Counted from the stretch's first letter, positions 11,600 through 22,733 are shown. The stretch is DNA of 64,000 nucleotides from Mytilisepta virgata (GCA_028015205.1 CM051521.1:92604513-92668512), one strand, 5' to 3'. The notes: a model not told the origin generated them from the letters alone. A program made the numbers and translations.

Positions 11600-14500
11600 T
11601 GCTGCTCTTATCTTGTTCATCGCTGTTTTTCTCGTGCTCTTTGCTGCTCATCGCTGTTTTTCTCTTGTTCTTTGTTGCTCATCACTGTTTTTCTCTTGCT
11701 CTTTACTGCTCATCACTGTTTTTCTCTTGTTCTTTACGGCTCATCACTGTTTTTCTCTTGCTCGTTACTACTTATCGCTGTTTTTCTCTTGGTTTTTGTA
11801 GCTCGTCGCTGTTTTTCTCTTGCTCTTTACTGCTCATCACTGTTTTTCTCTTGTTCTTTACGGCTCATCACTGTTTTTCTCTTGCTCGTTACTACTTATC
11901 GCTGTTTTTCTCTTGGTTTTTGTAGCTCGTCGCTGTTTTTCTCTTGGTTTTTGTAGCTCGTCGCTGTTTTTCTCGTGCTCTTTGCTGCTCGTCGCTGTTT
12001 TTCTCTTGTTCTTTGTTGCTCATCACTGTTTTTCTCTTGCTCTTTACTGCTCATCACTGTTTTTCTCTTGTTCTTTACTGGTCGTCACTGTTTTTCTCGT
12101 GCTGTTTACTGCTCATCGCTGGTTTTTCTCTCGCTCTTTGTTGATCATCGCTGTTTTTCTCTTGTTCTTTACTGCTCATCACTGTTTTTCTCTCGTTCTT
12201 TACTGCTCATCGCTGTTTTTCTCTTGCTCTTTACTGCTTATGGCTGTTTTTCTCTCGCTCTTTGTTGATCATCACTGTTTTTCTCGTACTCTTTGCTGCT
12301 CATCGCTGTTTTTCTCTTGCTCGTTACTGCTTATCGCTGTTTTTCTCTTGGTTTTTGTAGCTCGTCGCTGTTTTTCTCGTGCTCTTTGCTGCTCGTCGCT
12401 GTTTTTCTCTTGTTCTTTGCTGCTCGTCGCTGTTTTTCTCTTGTTCTTTGCTGCTCATCGCTGTTTTTCTCTTGTTCTGTGTTGCTCATCACTGTTTTTC
12501 TCTTGTTCTTTACTGCTCGTCGCTGTTTTTCTCTCGTTCTTTACTGCTCATCGCTGGTTTTCTCTTGCTCTTTACTGCTCATGGCTGTTTTTTTCTCGCT
12601 CTTTGTTGATCATCACTGTTTTTCTCGTACTCTTTGCTGCTCATCGCTGTTTTTCTCTTGTTCTTTGCTGCTCATCGCTGTTTTTCTCTTGTTCTTTACT
12701 TCTCATCACTGTTTTTCTCTTGTTCTTTACTGCTCGTCGCTGTTTTTCTCTCGTTCTTTACTGCTCATCACTGTTTTTCTCGTACTCTTTGCTGCTCATC
12801 GCTGTTTTTCTCTTGGTCGTTACTGCTTATCGCTGTTTTTCTCTTGGTTTTTGTAGCTCGTCGCTGTTTTTCTCGTGCTCTTTGCTGCTCGTCGCTGTTT
12901 TTCTCTTGTTCTTTGCTGCTCGTCGCTGTTTTTCTCTTGTTCTTTGCTGCTCATCGCTGTTTTTCTCTTGTTCTGTGTTGCTCATCACAGTTTTTCTCTT
13001 GTTCCTTACTGCTCGTCGCTGTTTTTCTCTCGTTCTTTACTGCTCATCGCTGGTTTTCTCTTGCTCTTTACTGCTCATGGCTGTTTTTTTCTCGCTCTTT
13101 GTTGATCATCACTGTTTTTCTCGTACTCTTTGCTGCTCATCGCTGTTTTTCTCTTGTTCTTTGCTGCTCATCGCTGTTTTTCTCTTGTTCTTTACTTCTC
13201 ATCACTGTTTTTCTCTTGTTCTTTACTGCTCGTCGCTGTTTTTCTCTCGTTCTTTACTGCTCATCACTGTTTTTCTCTTGTTCTTTACTGGTCGTCACTG
13301 TTTTTCTCGTGCTGTTTACTGCTCATCGCTGGTTTTTCTCTCGCTCTTTGTTGATCATCGCTGTTTTTCTCTTGTTCTTTACTGCTCATCACTGTTTTTC
13401 TCTTGTTCTTTACTGCTCATCACTGTTTTTCTCTCGTTCTTTACTGCTCATCGCTGTTTTTCTCTTGCTCTTTACTGCTTATGGCTGTTTTTCTCTCGCT
13501 CTTTGTTGATCATCACTGTTTTTCTCGTACTCTTTGCTGCTCATCGCTGTTTTCCTCTTGTTCTGTGTTGCTCATCACTGTTTTTCTCTTGTTCTTTACT
13601 GCTCGTCGCTGTTTTTCTCTCGTTCTTTACTGCTCATCGCTGTTTTTCTCTTGCTCTTTACTGCTCATGGCTGTTTTTTTCTCGCTCTTTGTTGATCATC
13701 ACTGTTTTTCTCTTGCTCTTTACTGCTCGTCGCTGTTTTTTCTCTTGTTGTTTGTTGCTCGTCGCTGTTTTTCTCTTGTTCTTTGCTGCTCGTCGCTGTT
13801 TTTCTCTTGTTCTTTGCTGCTCATCGCTGTTTTTCTTTTGTTCTTTGTTGCTCATCACTGTTTTTCTCTTGTTCTTTACTGCTCGTCGCTGTTTTTCTCT
13901 CGTTCTTTACTGCTCATCGCTGTTTTTCTCTTGCTCTTTACTGCTCATGGCTGTTTTTCCTCTTGTTCTTTGTGGATCATCACTGTTTTTCTCTTGCTCT
14001 TTACTGCTCATCACTGTTTTTCTCTTGTTCTTTGCTGCTCATCGCTGTTTTTCTCTTGTTCTTTACTGCTCATCGCTGTTTTTCTCTTGGTTTTTGTAGC
14101 TCATCGCTGTTTGGCTCTCGTTCTTTACTGCTCATCGCTGTTTTTCTCTCGCTCTTTGTTGCTCATCGCTGTTTTTCTCTTGGTTTTTGTTGCTCGTCAC
14201 TGTTTTTCTCGTGCTGTTTACTGCTCGTCGCTGTTTTTTCTCTTGTTCTTTGTTGCTCATCGCTGTTTTTCTCTTGCTCTTTACTGCTTATCGCTGTTTT
14301 TCTCTCGCTCTTTGTTGCTCATCGCTGTTTTTCTCTTGGTTTTTGTTGCTCGTCACTGTTTTTCTCGTGCTGTTTACTGCTCGTCGCTGTTTTTTCTCTT
14401 GTTCTTTGTTGCTCATCGCTGTTTTTCTCTTGCTCTTTACTGCTTATCGCTGTTTTTCTCTCGCTCTTTGTTGCTCATCGCTGTTTTTCTCTTGCTCTTT

Positions 14501-14765
14501 ACTGCTCATCAATGTTTTTCTCTTGCTCTATGCTTCTCATCGCTGTTTTTCTCTTGTTCTTTGTTGCTCATCACTGTTTTTCTCTTGCTCTTTACTGCTC
14601 ATCAATGTTTTTCTCTTGTTCTTTACTGGTCATCGCTGTTTTTCTCTCGTTCTTTACTGCTCATCGCTGTTTTTCTCTTGCTCTTTACTGCTTATGGCTG
14701 TTTTTCTCTCGCTCTTTGTTGCTCATCACTGTTTTTCTCTTGTCCTTTGTTGTTCATCGCTACTC
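11600..14765. repeat. 31-bp minisatellite, left arm (~100 units)
   Basis: Unit approximates GCTCATCGCTGTTTTTCTCT followed by TGTTCTTTACT, 31 bp. Because 31 is one more than a multiple of three and no frame on the plus strand of the unit contains a stop, all three frames stay open for hundreds of codons (one runs 11820-14099). Translations are a repetitive hydrophobic string and are not taken as genes. Higher-order structure is visible: a variant block at about 12379-12609 returns at 12875-13105, exactly 496 bp (16 units) later. Confidence 0.92.
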
Positions 14766-15130
14766 CTTACCTTACTCGCGTGCTTATTTTGTTTTTTGGG
14801 GCTACTTGTCTCTATTTTCGCTGCCACTACTGCTCCTGCTGCTTTTTGCTGTTCGTTATCGCTGCTCTTCTCTTGCTCATCGCTGATCCTTTCTTGTTCT
14901 TTGCTGCTCATCCCTACTCAGGGCCTTACTCGCGTGCTCATTTCGCTCCTGCTGCTTGTTGCTGTTCGTCATCGCTGTTCGTCATCGCTGCTCTTCTCTT
15001 GCTCATCACTGCTCTTCTCTTGCTCTTTGCTGTTCATCGCTACTCATGATCTTACTCGCGTGCTCATTTCAGTTTTTGGTGCTATTTGTCACTTTTAATC
15101 GCTGCTGCTGCTACTGCTGAAGGAATGTAG
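14766..15130. repeat. Degenerate edge of the minisatellite (left)
   Basis: Units decay into 'CTTACTCGCGTGCTCATTT' and 'GCTGCTCCTGCTGCTTT' blocks repeated several times at about 14770, 14925 and 15050. No gene is seen. The mirror image is at about 26865-27260. Confidence 0.7.
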
Positions 15131-15260
15131 TTTACTGCTGATGATCGGAAGGCCACTCGGTACTCATGTTGTCGGTTTGATTGGTAGATCAAGACTGATC
15201 GATGTGATTGTATACTGGGATATTTATCGACGACAAACACAAATGAAACAGTTTCATATT

Positions 15261-15776
15261 TTATTTTACAAAATCTACATCAGTCAATGTTTTAAGTTCT
15301 GGTTCTTTCTCTTCAAACAAAGGTATGATCTTCTTCAGTTCTTTCCATTCGAAGGTGTCCAAGCCGATTCCTCTCTTTGTTGGACGATAGGTCCAGTCTC
15401 CCCGGGGTATAAAGTGCTTTCTTATCCAAATAGTGGGGTATGGGGATTTGACGGTGACGAATACATTGTCCCCAATGTGATATCTCCAGTCGACTAGTTC
15501 TTTATCCTGTACTCTACCGATCAAATCATCCAGAACATCAGTAGTCTCGCATAAAGCTTTCCATTGTATCAAAGATAAGCTCACTCCGGTCTTGGTGGGC
15601 ACCGTTTCACTTTCCCAAAATCTGAGATCTACTCTTTTACTGCCATTCCATTCTGTCAGCTCTGCATACGTTCCTCCAGCAAGTAGTACTTTCAAAGGAA
15701 TATCGGAAGCTGTCATGGCGTCTTGGACGATATCGCTCTCGGTCTGGTCTTTGGTTTTCTTTTCTTTACGAGACAT
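15261..15776 (-). CDS. Tandem PC4-like ssDNA-binding/coactivator protein (left copy)
   Basis: 171 residues, protein identical to the right-arm copy at 26217-26732. Two PC4 (p15 coactivator)-like repeats are visible. Repeat 1, about residues 28-82, has 'GGTYAELTEWNGSKRVDLRF' and 'KTGVSLSLIQWKAL'. Repeat 2, about residues 100-160, has 'HIGDNVFVTVKSPYPTIWIR' and 'RGIGLDTFEWKELKKI'. PC4 folds bind single-stranded or melted DNA and act in transcription or replication; a single-chain double repeat could mimic the usual homodimer. The N-terminus is lysine-rich and charged. The promoter lies at 15780-15950. Identity between arms despite neighbouring decay suggests recent duplication, gene conversion or constraint. 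The fold call is by eye. Confidence 0.72.
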   Translation of the reverse strand: MSRKEKKTKDQTESDIVQDAMTASDIPLKVLLAGGTYAELTEWNGSKRVDLRFWESETVPTKTGVSLSLIQWKALCETTDVLDDLIGRVQDKELVDWRYHIGDNVFVTVKSPYPTIWIRKHFIPRGDWTYRPTKRGIGLDTFEWKELKKIIPLFEEKEPELKTLTDVDFVK

Positions 15777-15779
15777 GTC

Positions 15780-15950
15780 GGCTGACTGATTCTTCTTCTT
15801 GCTGGTCTATTTATATATATATATTTGTAAAGATGGACTGGATTGGTTCTTATATTATGAAACGTGAAACAGGATTGGCTATCTTTCCGACATCGTGATT
15901 GGTTAACTTCTCCCGTTCCGATTGGTCGAAAATCTGGTATTTTCATTGGT
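15780..15950 (-). promoter_or_regulatory. CCAAT-array/TATA promoter of the PC4-like gene (left)
   Basis: Reading on the minus strand, five CCAAT boxes appear as ATTGG at 15945, 15921, 15898, 15874 and 15842 on the plus strand, spaced 24, 23, 24 and 32 bp. They are followed by a TATATAAATA box and then the start codon at 15776. It is the mirror copy of 26044-26216. Confidence 0.7.
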
Positions 15951-16133
15951 CAATTCCAACCGTTTCGATAGATCAACACGATGGTACACTGTCCAAATAT
16001 GTGGCGCCCAATCCGGAAACTGCTCACAATAGGTACGAGTAAACGCCGACAATACGACCAGCCTTCCTTGGTTCACCACACCGTCTTCGAACATGGCAGT
16101 GACGATTCTCTCGTATACTTGGAAGGGGTCCAT
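15903..16133 (-). CDS. Small ORF with BH1-like motif (left copy)
   Basis: 76 residues from the first ATG, identical to the right copy at 25860-26090. The central 'DGVVNQGRLVVLSAF' resembles the BH1 region of Bcl-2-family apoptosis regulators, with Gln where Trp is usual. The last 17 or so residues overlap the CCAAT array of the next gene. See the right copy for promoter details. Confidence 0.45.
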   Translation of the reverse strand: MDPFQVYERIVTAMFEDGVVNQGRLVVLSAFTRTYCEQFPDWAPHIWTVYHRVDLSKRLELTNENTRFSTNRNGRS

Positions 16134-16333
16134 CGTACGAATGACTTCTCTGACTATCTTCACTTCCTTTTATACATTTATGACATGAGACTACTCTGCA
16201 TTGACAAACTTGTAACTGTCTACATATGTACATGTATATATAGTGTTGCCAGAAGATCCCGATACCGGGGTTTTGTATCTGAGGCACTGGCAGTCCACCT
16301 GGACAGAGGAAAATACCGACAATCGTGTTCAGG

Positions 16334-16648
16334 ATGAACGAGATTACATCCGCCACCTTTCCTGATATGGTTCGCCACACATTCAACCTACAAAATACGA
16401 CCTTCAAGATCAACGTGTCGTTTGGATTTATACTGAGAAACGCAGAGACCGGAGAACTAAGATACTTCCATTTCAGGACGGGGACGAATGTTCTCTGTCT
16501 CGATGATGTTAGATGGATATCAAAGATGGCTGCACCCATTCTCTTGCTTTTTGCTGCTCATTGCTGTTTTTCTCTTGCTCTGCTAATGATGACCTTACCT
16601 CATTTCAGTTTTGGGGCAACTTGTCGCTGTTTTCGCCGCTGTTGCTAG
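16334..16648 (+). CDS. Conserved 'KINVSFGFILRN' ORF, C-terminally replaced (left copy)
   Basis: 104 residues from the first ATG; a GTG nine bases earlier extends the frame but is not an expected animal start. Residues 1-50 or so look like a genuine folded domain ('FPDMVRHTF', 'KINVSFGFILRN', 'ETGELRYFH'). I associate this string with ORFs of invertebrate mobile elements, from memory and without a search. After that the frame enters sequence shared with the element's centre ('GGGACGAATGTTCT', 'AAAGATGGCTGC') and then a minisatellite-like tail, so the natural C-terminus has probably been lost. Two residues differ from the right copy. Confidence 0.45.
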   Translation: MNEITSATFPDMVRHTFNLQNTTFKINVSFGFILRNAETGELRYFHFRTGTNVLCLDDVRWISKMAAPILLLFAAHCCFSLALLMMTLPHFSFGATCRCFRRCC

Positions 16649-16649
16649 T

Positions 16650-16890
16650 GGTGGTCGATTGTCGTTAGTCAAAGATTGGATCTGTGCGAGAGCACCCTTA
16701 GATCCGGGTTATTTAAAAGTCCACTCTGCATTTATCCAGGCTTGTGACTGGCTATCATAAGATAGGCTGCATTAATCCTGCTCAATTTTTTAAGGGCACT
16801 CTGCATTTGTCCAGGCTTGTGACTGGCTATATATATGTATAAACATATATAGGCTGCATTACCCTCCTTCCCTTTTTTTGTTATATTTTT
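16650..16890. other. Non-coding arm segment with duplicated 'CCAGGCTTGTGACTGGCTAT'
   Basis: Holds two copies of 'CCAGGCTTGTGACTGGCTAT', near 16737 and 16818, each followed by 'AGGCTGCATTA'. No gene is seen. It ends at the insertion point of the nested repeats. Confidence 0.6.
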
Positions 16891-17399
16891 AGGTCTTTCC
16901 ACTTTCCGTGGAAAGACCTTTTGCTTTTGTTCTGATTATTTTTTTAGGTCTTTCCACTTTCCGTGGAAAGACCTTTTGCTTTTGTTCCGATTATTTTTTT
17001 TTTTTTTTTTTTTTTCTTCTGCCGTCTAGGATGTTTTTTTTGTTACTTGACATATCGAAAGGATTTTTGGCCCATGATTGCGTACAGTGATTACGATTTC
17101 ACCATTGACCCTGTGTAACCGAACACCTTTTTTTATAGGAGTTATCTCCCCGCCCCCTTCTTTTCTTGTTATCTTTATTTCTCTGTAACCGTAAAAGATA
17201 TCGACCTAAAATCTTTTGCAATATCTTCAGTGTATCTGTGCGCAACTTTGTTCCATTGGTCGGAAAGGATCTGACGACATTTCATAGGAGTTATTTCCCT
17301 TCAAACGACTTTCACTTTTGGTGTATCATACAAATTGTTATTTAGAGTTGAGATATCAACATGAAACTTTGTATGTAGGGTCCATGACCCCTAACAAGT

Positions 17400-18300
17400 A
17401 AAATGAGGTCAAGGTCTAAGGTCAAGGTCAAGTTCTAAATTTTGACTTTTGCTTGTTATCGCTTCTCCTCTGAAACGATAAAAGATAGCTGATAAAATGT
17501 AATGGAGAAAATGTTAAAGACGTTGAGACCTAGCTTTGTTACATTTGCATAAAAGTTGTATGACGTCATTTTATAGGCGTAATTGCCGTTAGAACGTTTA
17601 AATTTGCGGTTTTTCGTTTATTTTTCAACAATGGTACATGATAAAGGCATGGGGTCTTTTGTTCTGACATCAAGGATTGATAACCTTCAAATTGGCGTCA
17701 AGGTCAAAGGTCAAGGTCAAGTTCTAAATTTTGACTTTTGCTTGTTATCGCTTCTCCTCTGAAACGGTAAAAGATAGCTGATAAAATGTAATAGAGAAAA
17801 TGTTAAGGACGTTGAGACCTAGCTTTGTTACATTTGCGAAAAAGTTGTATGACGTCATTTTATAGGCGTAATTGCCCCTAGAACGTTTAAATTTTCGGTT
17901 TTTCGTTTATTTCTTAACAATGGTACATAATAAAGGCATGGGGTCTTTAACATTAGGGATTGATGACCTTCAAATTGGCATCAAGGTCAAAGGTCAAGGT
18001 CAAGTTCTATTTTTTGACATTTGCTTGTTATCACTACTCCTCTGAAATGGTTGTAGATAGCCAAGGAAATGTAATGGTGGAAATGTTTAGGACACTGATG
18101 CGCAACTTTGTTACATTTGAGTTAAAGTTGTATGACGTCATCTTTTGAGAGTAATTGCGCCTAGAACGTTCAAACTTAAGGTTTTTCGTTTATAACTTGA
18201 CAATGGTACATAATAATGGCATGGGGTCTTCTACAATGACCTCAGCGACCAATGACCTTGAAATAGGTCACAAGGTCAAAGGTCAAGGTCATGACCTATA
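17400..18300. repeat. ~287-bp tandem units with nuclear-receptor half-sites, copy A
   Basis: AGGTCA clusters at about 17405, 17697, 17980 and 18266. The usual form is AAGGTCAAAGGTCAAGGTCA, which makes a DR1 plus an abutting half-site. Each of the first three is followed about 150 bp later by GTATGACGTCAT (a full CRE). The last unit diverges into the tail. Confidence 0.8.
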
Positions 18301-18495
18301 TTACGTATTTTGCATTTTTTCACACTTTATAAGGTTTTTTTTCCAGATTTTTAAAGCAGTTACATTTTAAACCTCATTTTTGTTATCAACAAATCTGCAA
18401 TTGAGGTGGAAAGACCTTCAATTGTTCTCTGAAGAATTGGTTTTTAATTAGGTCTTTCCACTTTCCGTGGAAAGACCTTTTGCTTTTGTTCTGAT

Positions 18496-18530
<35 letters not shown>

Positions 18531-18914
18531 CTTCTGCCGTCTAGGATGTTTTTTTGTTACTTGACATATCGAAAGGATTTTTGGCCCATGATTGCGTACA
18601 GTGATTACGATTTCACCATTGACCCTGTGTAACCGAACACCTTTTTTTATAGGAGTTATCTCCCCGCCCCCTTCTTTTCTTGTTATCTTTATTTCTCTGT
18701 AACCGTAGAAGATATCGACCTAAAATCTTTTGCAATATCTTCAGTGTATCTGTGCGCAACTTTGTTCCATTTGGTCGGAAAGGATCTGACGACATTTCAT
18801 AGGAGTTATTTCCCTTCAAACGACTTTCACTTTTGGTGTATCATACAAATTGTTATTTAGAGTTGAGATATCAACATGAAACTTTGTATTTAGGGTCCAT
18901 GACCCCTAACAAGT

Positions 18915-20110
18915 AAAATGAGGTCAAGGTCAAAGGTCAAGGTCAAGTTCTAAATTTTGACTTTTGCTTGTTATCGCTTCTCCTCTGAAACGGTAAAAGA
19001 TAGCTGATAAAATGTAATGGAGAAAATGTTAAGGACGTTGAGACCTAGTTTTGTTACATTTGCATAAAAGTTGTATGACGTCATTTTATAGGCGTAATTG
19101 CCGTTAGAACGTTTAAATTTTCGGTTTTTCGTTTATTTCTCAACAATGGTACATGATAAAGGCATGGGGTCTTTTGTTCTGACATCAAGGATCGATGACC
19201 TTCAAATTGGCATCAAGGTCAAAGGTCAAGGTCAAGTTCTAAATTTTGACTTTTGCTTGTTATCGCTTCTCCTCTGAAACGGTAAAAGATAGCTGATAAA
19301 ATGTAATGGAGAAAATGTTAAGGACGTTGAGACCTAGCTTTGTTACATTGCATGAAAGTTGTATGACGTCATTTTATAGGCGTAATTGCCCACAGAACGT
19401 TTAAATTTTCGGTTTTTCGTTTATTTGTCAACAATGGTACATGATAAAGGCATGGGGTCTTTTGTTCTGACATCAAGGATTGATAACCTTCAAATTGGCA
19501 TCAAGGTCAAAGGTCAAGGTCAAGTTCTAAATTTTGACTTTTGCTTGTTATCGCTTCTCCTCTGAAACGGTAAAAGATAGCTGATAAAATGTAATGGAGA
19601 AAATGTTAAGGACGTTGAGACCTAGCTTTGTTACATTTGCGAAAAAGTTGTATGACGTCATTTTATAGGCGTAATTGCCCCTAGAACGTTTAAATTTTCG
19701 GTTTTTCGTTTATTTCTCAACAATGGTACATGATAAAGGCATGGGGTCTTTTGTTTTAACATTAGGGATTGATAACCTTCAAATTGGTATCAAGGTCAAA
19801 GGTCAAGGTCAAGTTCTATTTTTTGACATTTGCTTGTTATCACTACTCCTCTGAAATTGTTGTAGATAGCCAAGGAAATGTAATGGTGGAAATGTTTAGG
19901 ACATTGATGCGCAACTTTGTTACATTTGAGTTAAAGTTGTATGACGTCATCTTTTGAGAGTAATTGCGCCTAGAACGTTCAAACTTAAGGTTTTTCGTTT
20001 ATAACTTGACAATGGTACATAATAATGGCATGGGGTCTTCTACAATGACCTCAGCGACCAATGACCTTGAAATAGGTCACAAGGTCAAAGGTCAAGGTCA
20101 TGACCTATAT
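18915..20110. repeat. ~287-bp tandem units with nuclear-receptor half-sites, copy B
   Basis: AGGTCA clusters at about 18920, 19212, 19500, 19790 and 20077, with CRE palindromes at about 19075, 19362, 19651 and 19938. Unit sequence is close to that in copy A. Confidence 0.8.
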
Positions 20111-20688
20111 TACGTATTTTGCATTTTTCACACTTTATAAGGTTTTTTTCCAGATTTTTAAAGCAATTAAAGTTATTGAAAGCGTTAAATTCAGGCACTA
20201 CTTTTGATGACGTCATTTCTGGCAAGGTTATTATTTATGTAGACGTTTTTAGACGTTTTGAATATATTGGAATGTTAATTAACGTGACAATGTTACAGCC
20301 GATGAAAAGGTCTAGAATTGTCAATTTATAAGGTCACATTAATGACGTTTTTGATGTTTATAGTGCAAAACAGTATAATTCATCACAAACATTTTGTTAA
20401 AAATAAACATTTTTCTTCGTTATTCAAACTAGCAGTCCATATATTTTTTTAAAAATTGTGAAATTACCTATCATATCAAACCAGAAGTGATATTTGTAAT
20501 ACGGGAAGTAGCATAATACCTCCCTTATTTCAATCAAAGAACCATAGAACCATATATTTTTGCAATCGCTGAAAGCTTAGATATGCTCTAAAACCAACAA
20601 TTACATTTTAAACCTCATTTTTGTTATCAACAAATCTGCAATTGAGGTGGAAAGACCTTCAATTGTTCTCTGAAGAATTGGTTTTTAA

Positions 20689-21456
20689 TATTGTAAATAC
20701 AATTCTTCTTAGAAAGTTCGGTAAAAATCCACGCGGGACCCCATAGGAAATGTTATCGTATCTCCTCAAAAAGTACAAATCGTACAGGGCTGATATTTGG
20801 CAGACAGCTAGGGGATATCCAGGGCTTTGTTTATGAGAAAAAATTATGACCCTAACTCCAACCAATTTCCTGAAAATAGCGTTCGCGCAGTGCAGTAATA
20901 GAAAGCTATTTTCCGCCATAAAACACAAGATTCGTCCAAATTTTACCAATTTATTGCATCCGAATGTCAAAATTTCGCGTCAAATTAACAGTACTTTATT
21001 CACGAAAATGTCGTCTGCTCAACATGGCACCGGAAATCTAAATAAATAAATCGTGAGATCAAATTTCTACATGAATCTTCATTCTGACATAAGTAAATGT
21101 GTACACGTACACTCCGTTTTCTATTTATGACTATTTCCACATCAAACAGCAAAATGCATTATCCTGTGCCATGTTCATCCGACGACGTCCCCTCTCGAAA
21201 AGAAAGAAATAAACTAAGTCCAGACATATATCAATGGACGTCACGTGACATACACAACGTCATCCAATCCAGCGTCCCTGAAATAGAAGTAAACGTTATA
21301 GTAGAAATGTACTTTTACTGTCACTTGTGTATCTAGAGAAATAAAAATACAATCCCCCCCCTTACATGTATTCAGCAATCCTAGGAAAACTTGCTATCTA
21401 CAAATAAAAAAATAATTAATAAACAAACAAACAAACAAAAAAAGGCCCGTCCCGCC
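20689..21456. other. Non-repetitive filler between nested copies B and C
   Basis: No gene supported. A short frame near 21150-21330 has no clear motif. The segment ends with an 'AAACAAACAAACAAAC' run and 'GGCCCGTCCCGCC' before the truncated copy C. It could be another, unidentified insertion. Confidence 0.45.
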
Positions 21457-22733
21457 TTCGGTTTTTCGTTTATTTCTCAACAATGGTACATGCTAAAGGC
21501 ATGGGGTCTTTTGTTTTGACATCAAGGATTGATAACCTTCAAATTAGCATCAAGGTCAAAGGTCAAGGTCAAGTTCTATTATTTGACATTTGCTTGTTAT
21601 CGCTTCTCCTCTGAAACGGTAAAAGATAGCTGATAAAATGTAAAGGAGAAAATGTTAAGGACGTTGAGACCTAGCTTTGTTACATTTGAGAAAAAGTTGT
21701 ATGACGTCATTTTATGGGCGTAATTGCCCCTAGAACGTTTAAATTTTCGTTTTTCGTTTATTTCTCAACAATGGTACATGATAAAGGCATGGGGTTTTTT
21801 GTTTTAACATCAGGGATTGATAACCTTCAAATTGGCATCAAGGTAAAAGGTCAAGGTCAAGTTCTATTATTTGACATTTGCTTGTTATCACTACTCCTCT
21901 GAAATGGTTGTGATAGCCGAAGAAATGTAATGGTGGAAATGTTTAGGACATTGATGCGCAACTTTGTTACATTTGAGTTAAAGTTGTATGACGTCATCTT
22001 TGGAGAGTAATTGCACCTAGAACGTTCAAACTTGAGGTTTTTCGTTTATAACTTGACAATGGTACATAATAATGGCATGGGGTCTTCTAAAATGACCTCA
22101 ACGACCAATGACCTTGAAAAATGTCACAAGGTCAAAGGTCAAGGTCATGACCTATATTACGTATTTTGCATTTTTTCACACTTTATAAGTTTTTTTTTCA
22201 GATTTTTAAAGCAATTAAAGGTATTGAAAGCGTGAAATTCAGGCACTACTTTTGATGACTTCATTTCTGGCAACGTTATTATTTCTGTAGACGTTTTTAG
22301 ACGTTTTGGATATATTGGAATGTTAATTAATGTGACAATGTTACAACCCATGAAAACGTCTAGAATTGTCAATTTATAAGGTCACATTAATGAAGTTTTT
22401 GATGTTTATAGTGCAAAACAGTATAATTCATCACAAACATTTAGTTAACCAGAAATAAACATTTTTCTTAGTTATTCAAACTAGCAGTCCATATATTTTT
22501 TTAAGAATTGTGAAATTACCTATCATATCAAACCAGACGTGATATTTGTAATACGGGAAGTAGCATAATACCTCCCTTATTTCAGTACATATAACCATAT
22601 ATCCTTGAAATCACTGAAAGTTTAGCTATGCTCTAAAACCAACAATTACATTTTAAACCTCATTTTTTTATCAACAAATCTGCAATTGAGGTGGAAAGAC
22701 CTTCAATTGTTCTCTGAACAATTGGTTTTTAAT
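21457..22733. repeat. Truncated nested copy C of the 287-bp-unit family
   Basis: Starts inside a unit ('TTCGGTTTTTCGTTTATTTC'). It has AGGTCA clusters at about 21550, 21837 (one half-site mutated to AGGTAA) and 22125, and CREs at about 21700 and 21987. It finishes with the family's 3' end at about 22690-22733. Confidence 0.75.

Larger units (their letters stand above)
10663..16890 (+). repeat. Left arm of the giant inverted repeat, outer part
   Basis: Matches 25100-30996 in inverted orientation. Differences seen are a 16-bp extra piece near 10747 containing one more ETS/CRE unit, about 10 additional 31-bp minisatellite units, and single-base changes. The arm stops at 'GTTATATTTTT', where foreign repeats begin, and resumes at 22734. 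Confidence 0.9.
16891..22733. mobile_element. 5.84-kb nested repeat cluster inserted in the left arm
   Basis: Absent from the right arm, where 'GTTATATTTTTTTTCTG' is continuous. The insertion therefore post-dates the palindrome and landed in a T-tract. It contains copies A (16891-18448), B (18449-20688) and C (partial, 21457-22733) of one family. Copies A and B begin AGGTCTTTCCACTTTCCGTG, a hairpin with 11-bp stems GGTCTTTCCAC/GTGGAAAGACC, and all three end near GTGGAAAGACCTTCAATTGT. Inside are ~287-bp tandem units. Copy A lacks about 430 bp that B has before its end. No transposase or RT is seen. Confidence 0.8.

Noticed and set aside
11820..14099. A 759-codon open frame and dozens of overlapping ones in both minisatellites
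   Set aside because: All arise from a stop-free 31-bp unit read in rotating frames; composition is purely repetitive and equally open in three phases. Not a gene.
11600..14765. CRISPR-like array
   Set aside because: The repeats are contiguous without unique spacers, in an animal genome.
15141..15497. 118-codon ORF identical in both arms
   Set aside because: It lies antisense to the PC4-like gene and its downstream sequence; arm identity alone explains its preservation.
21097..21336. 79-codon ORF in the nested cluster with a faint SAM-like string
   Set aside because: Starts at a non-ATG codon, has no continuation, and sits in non-coding repeat filler.
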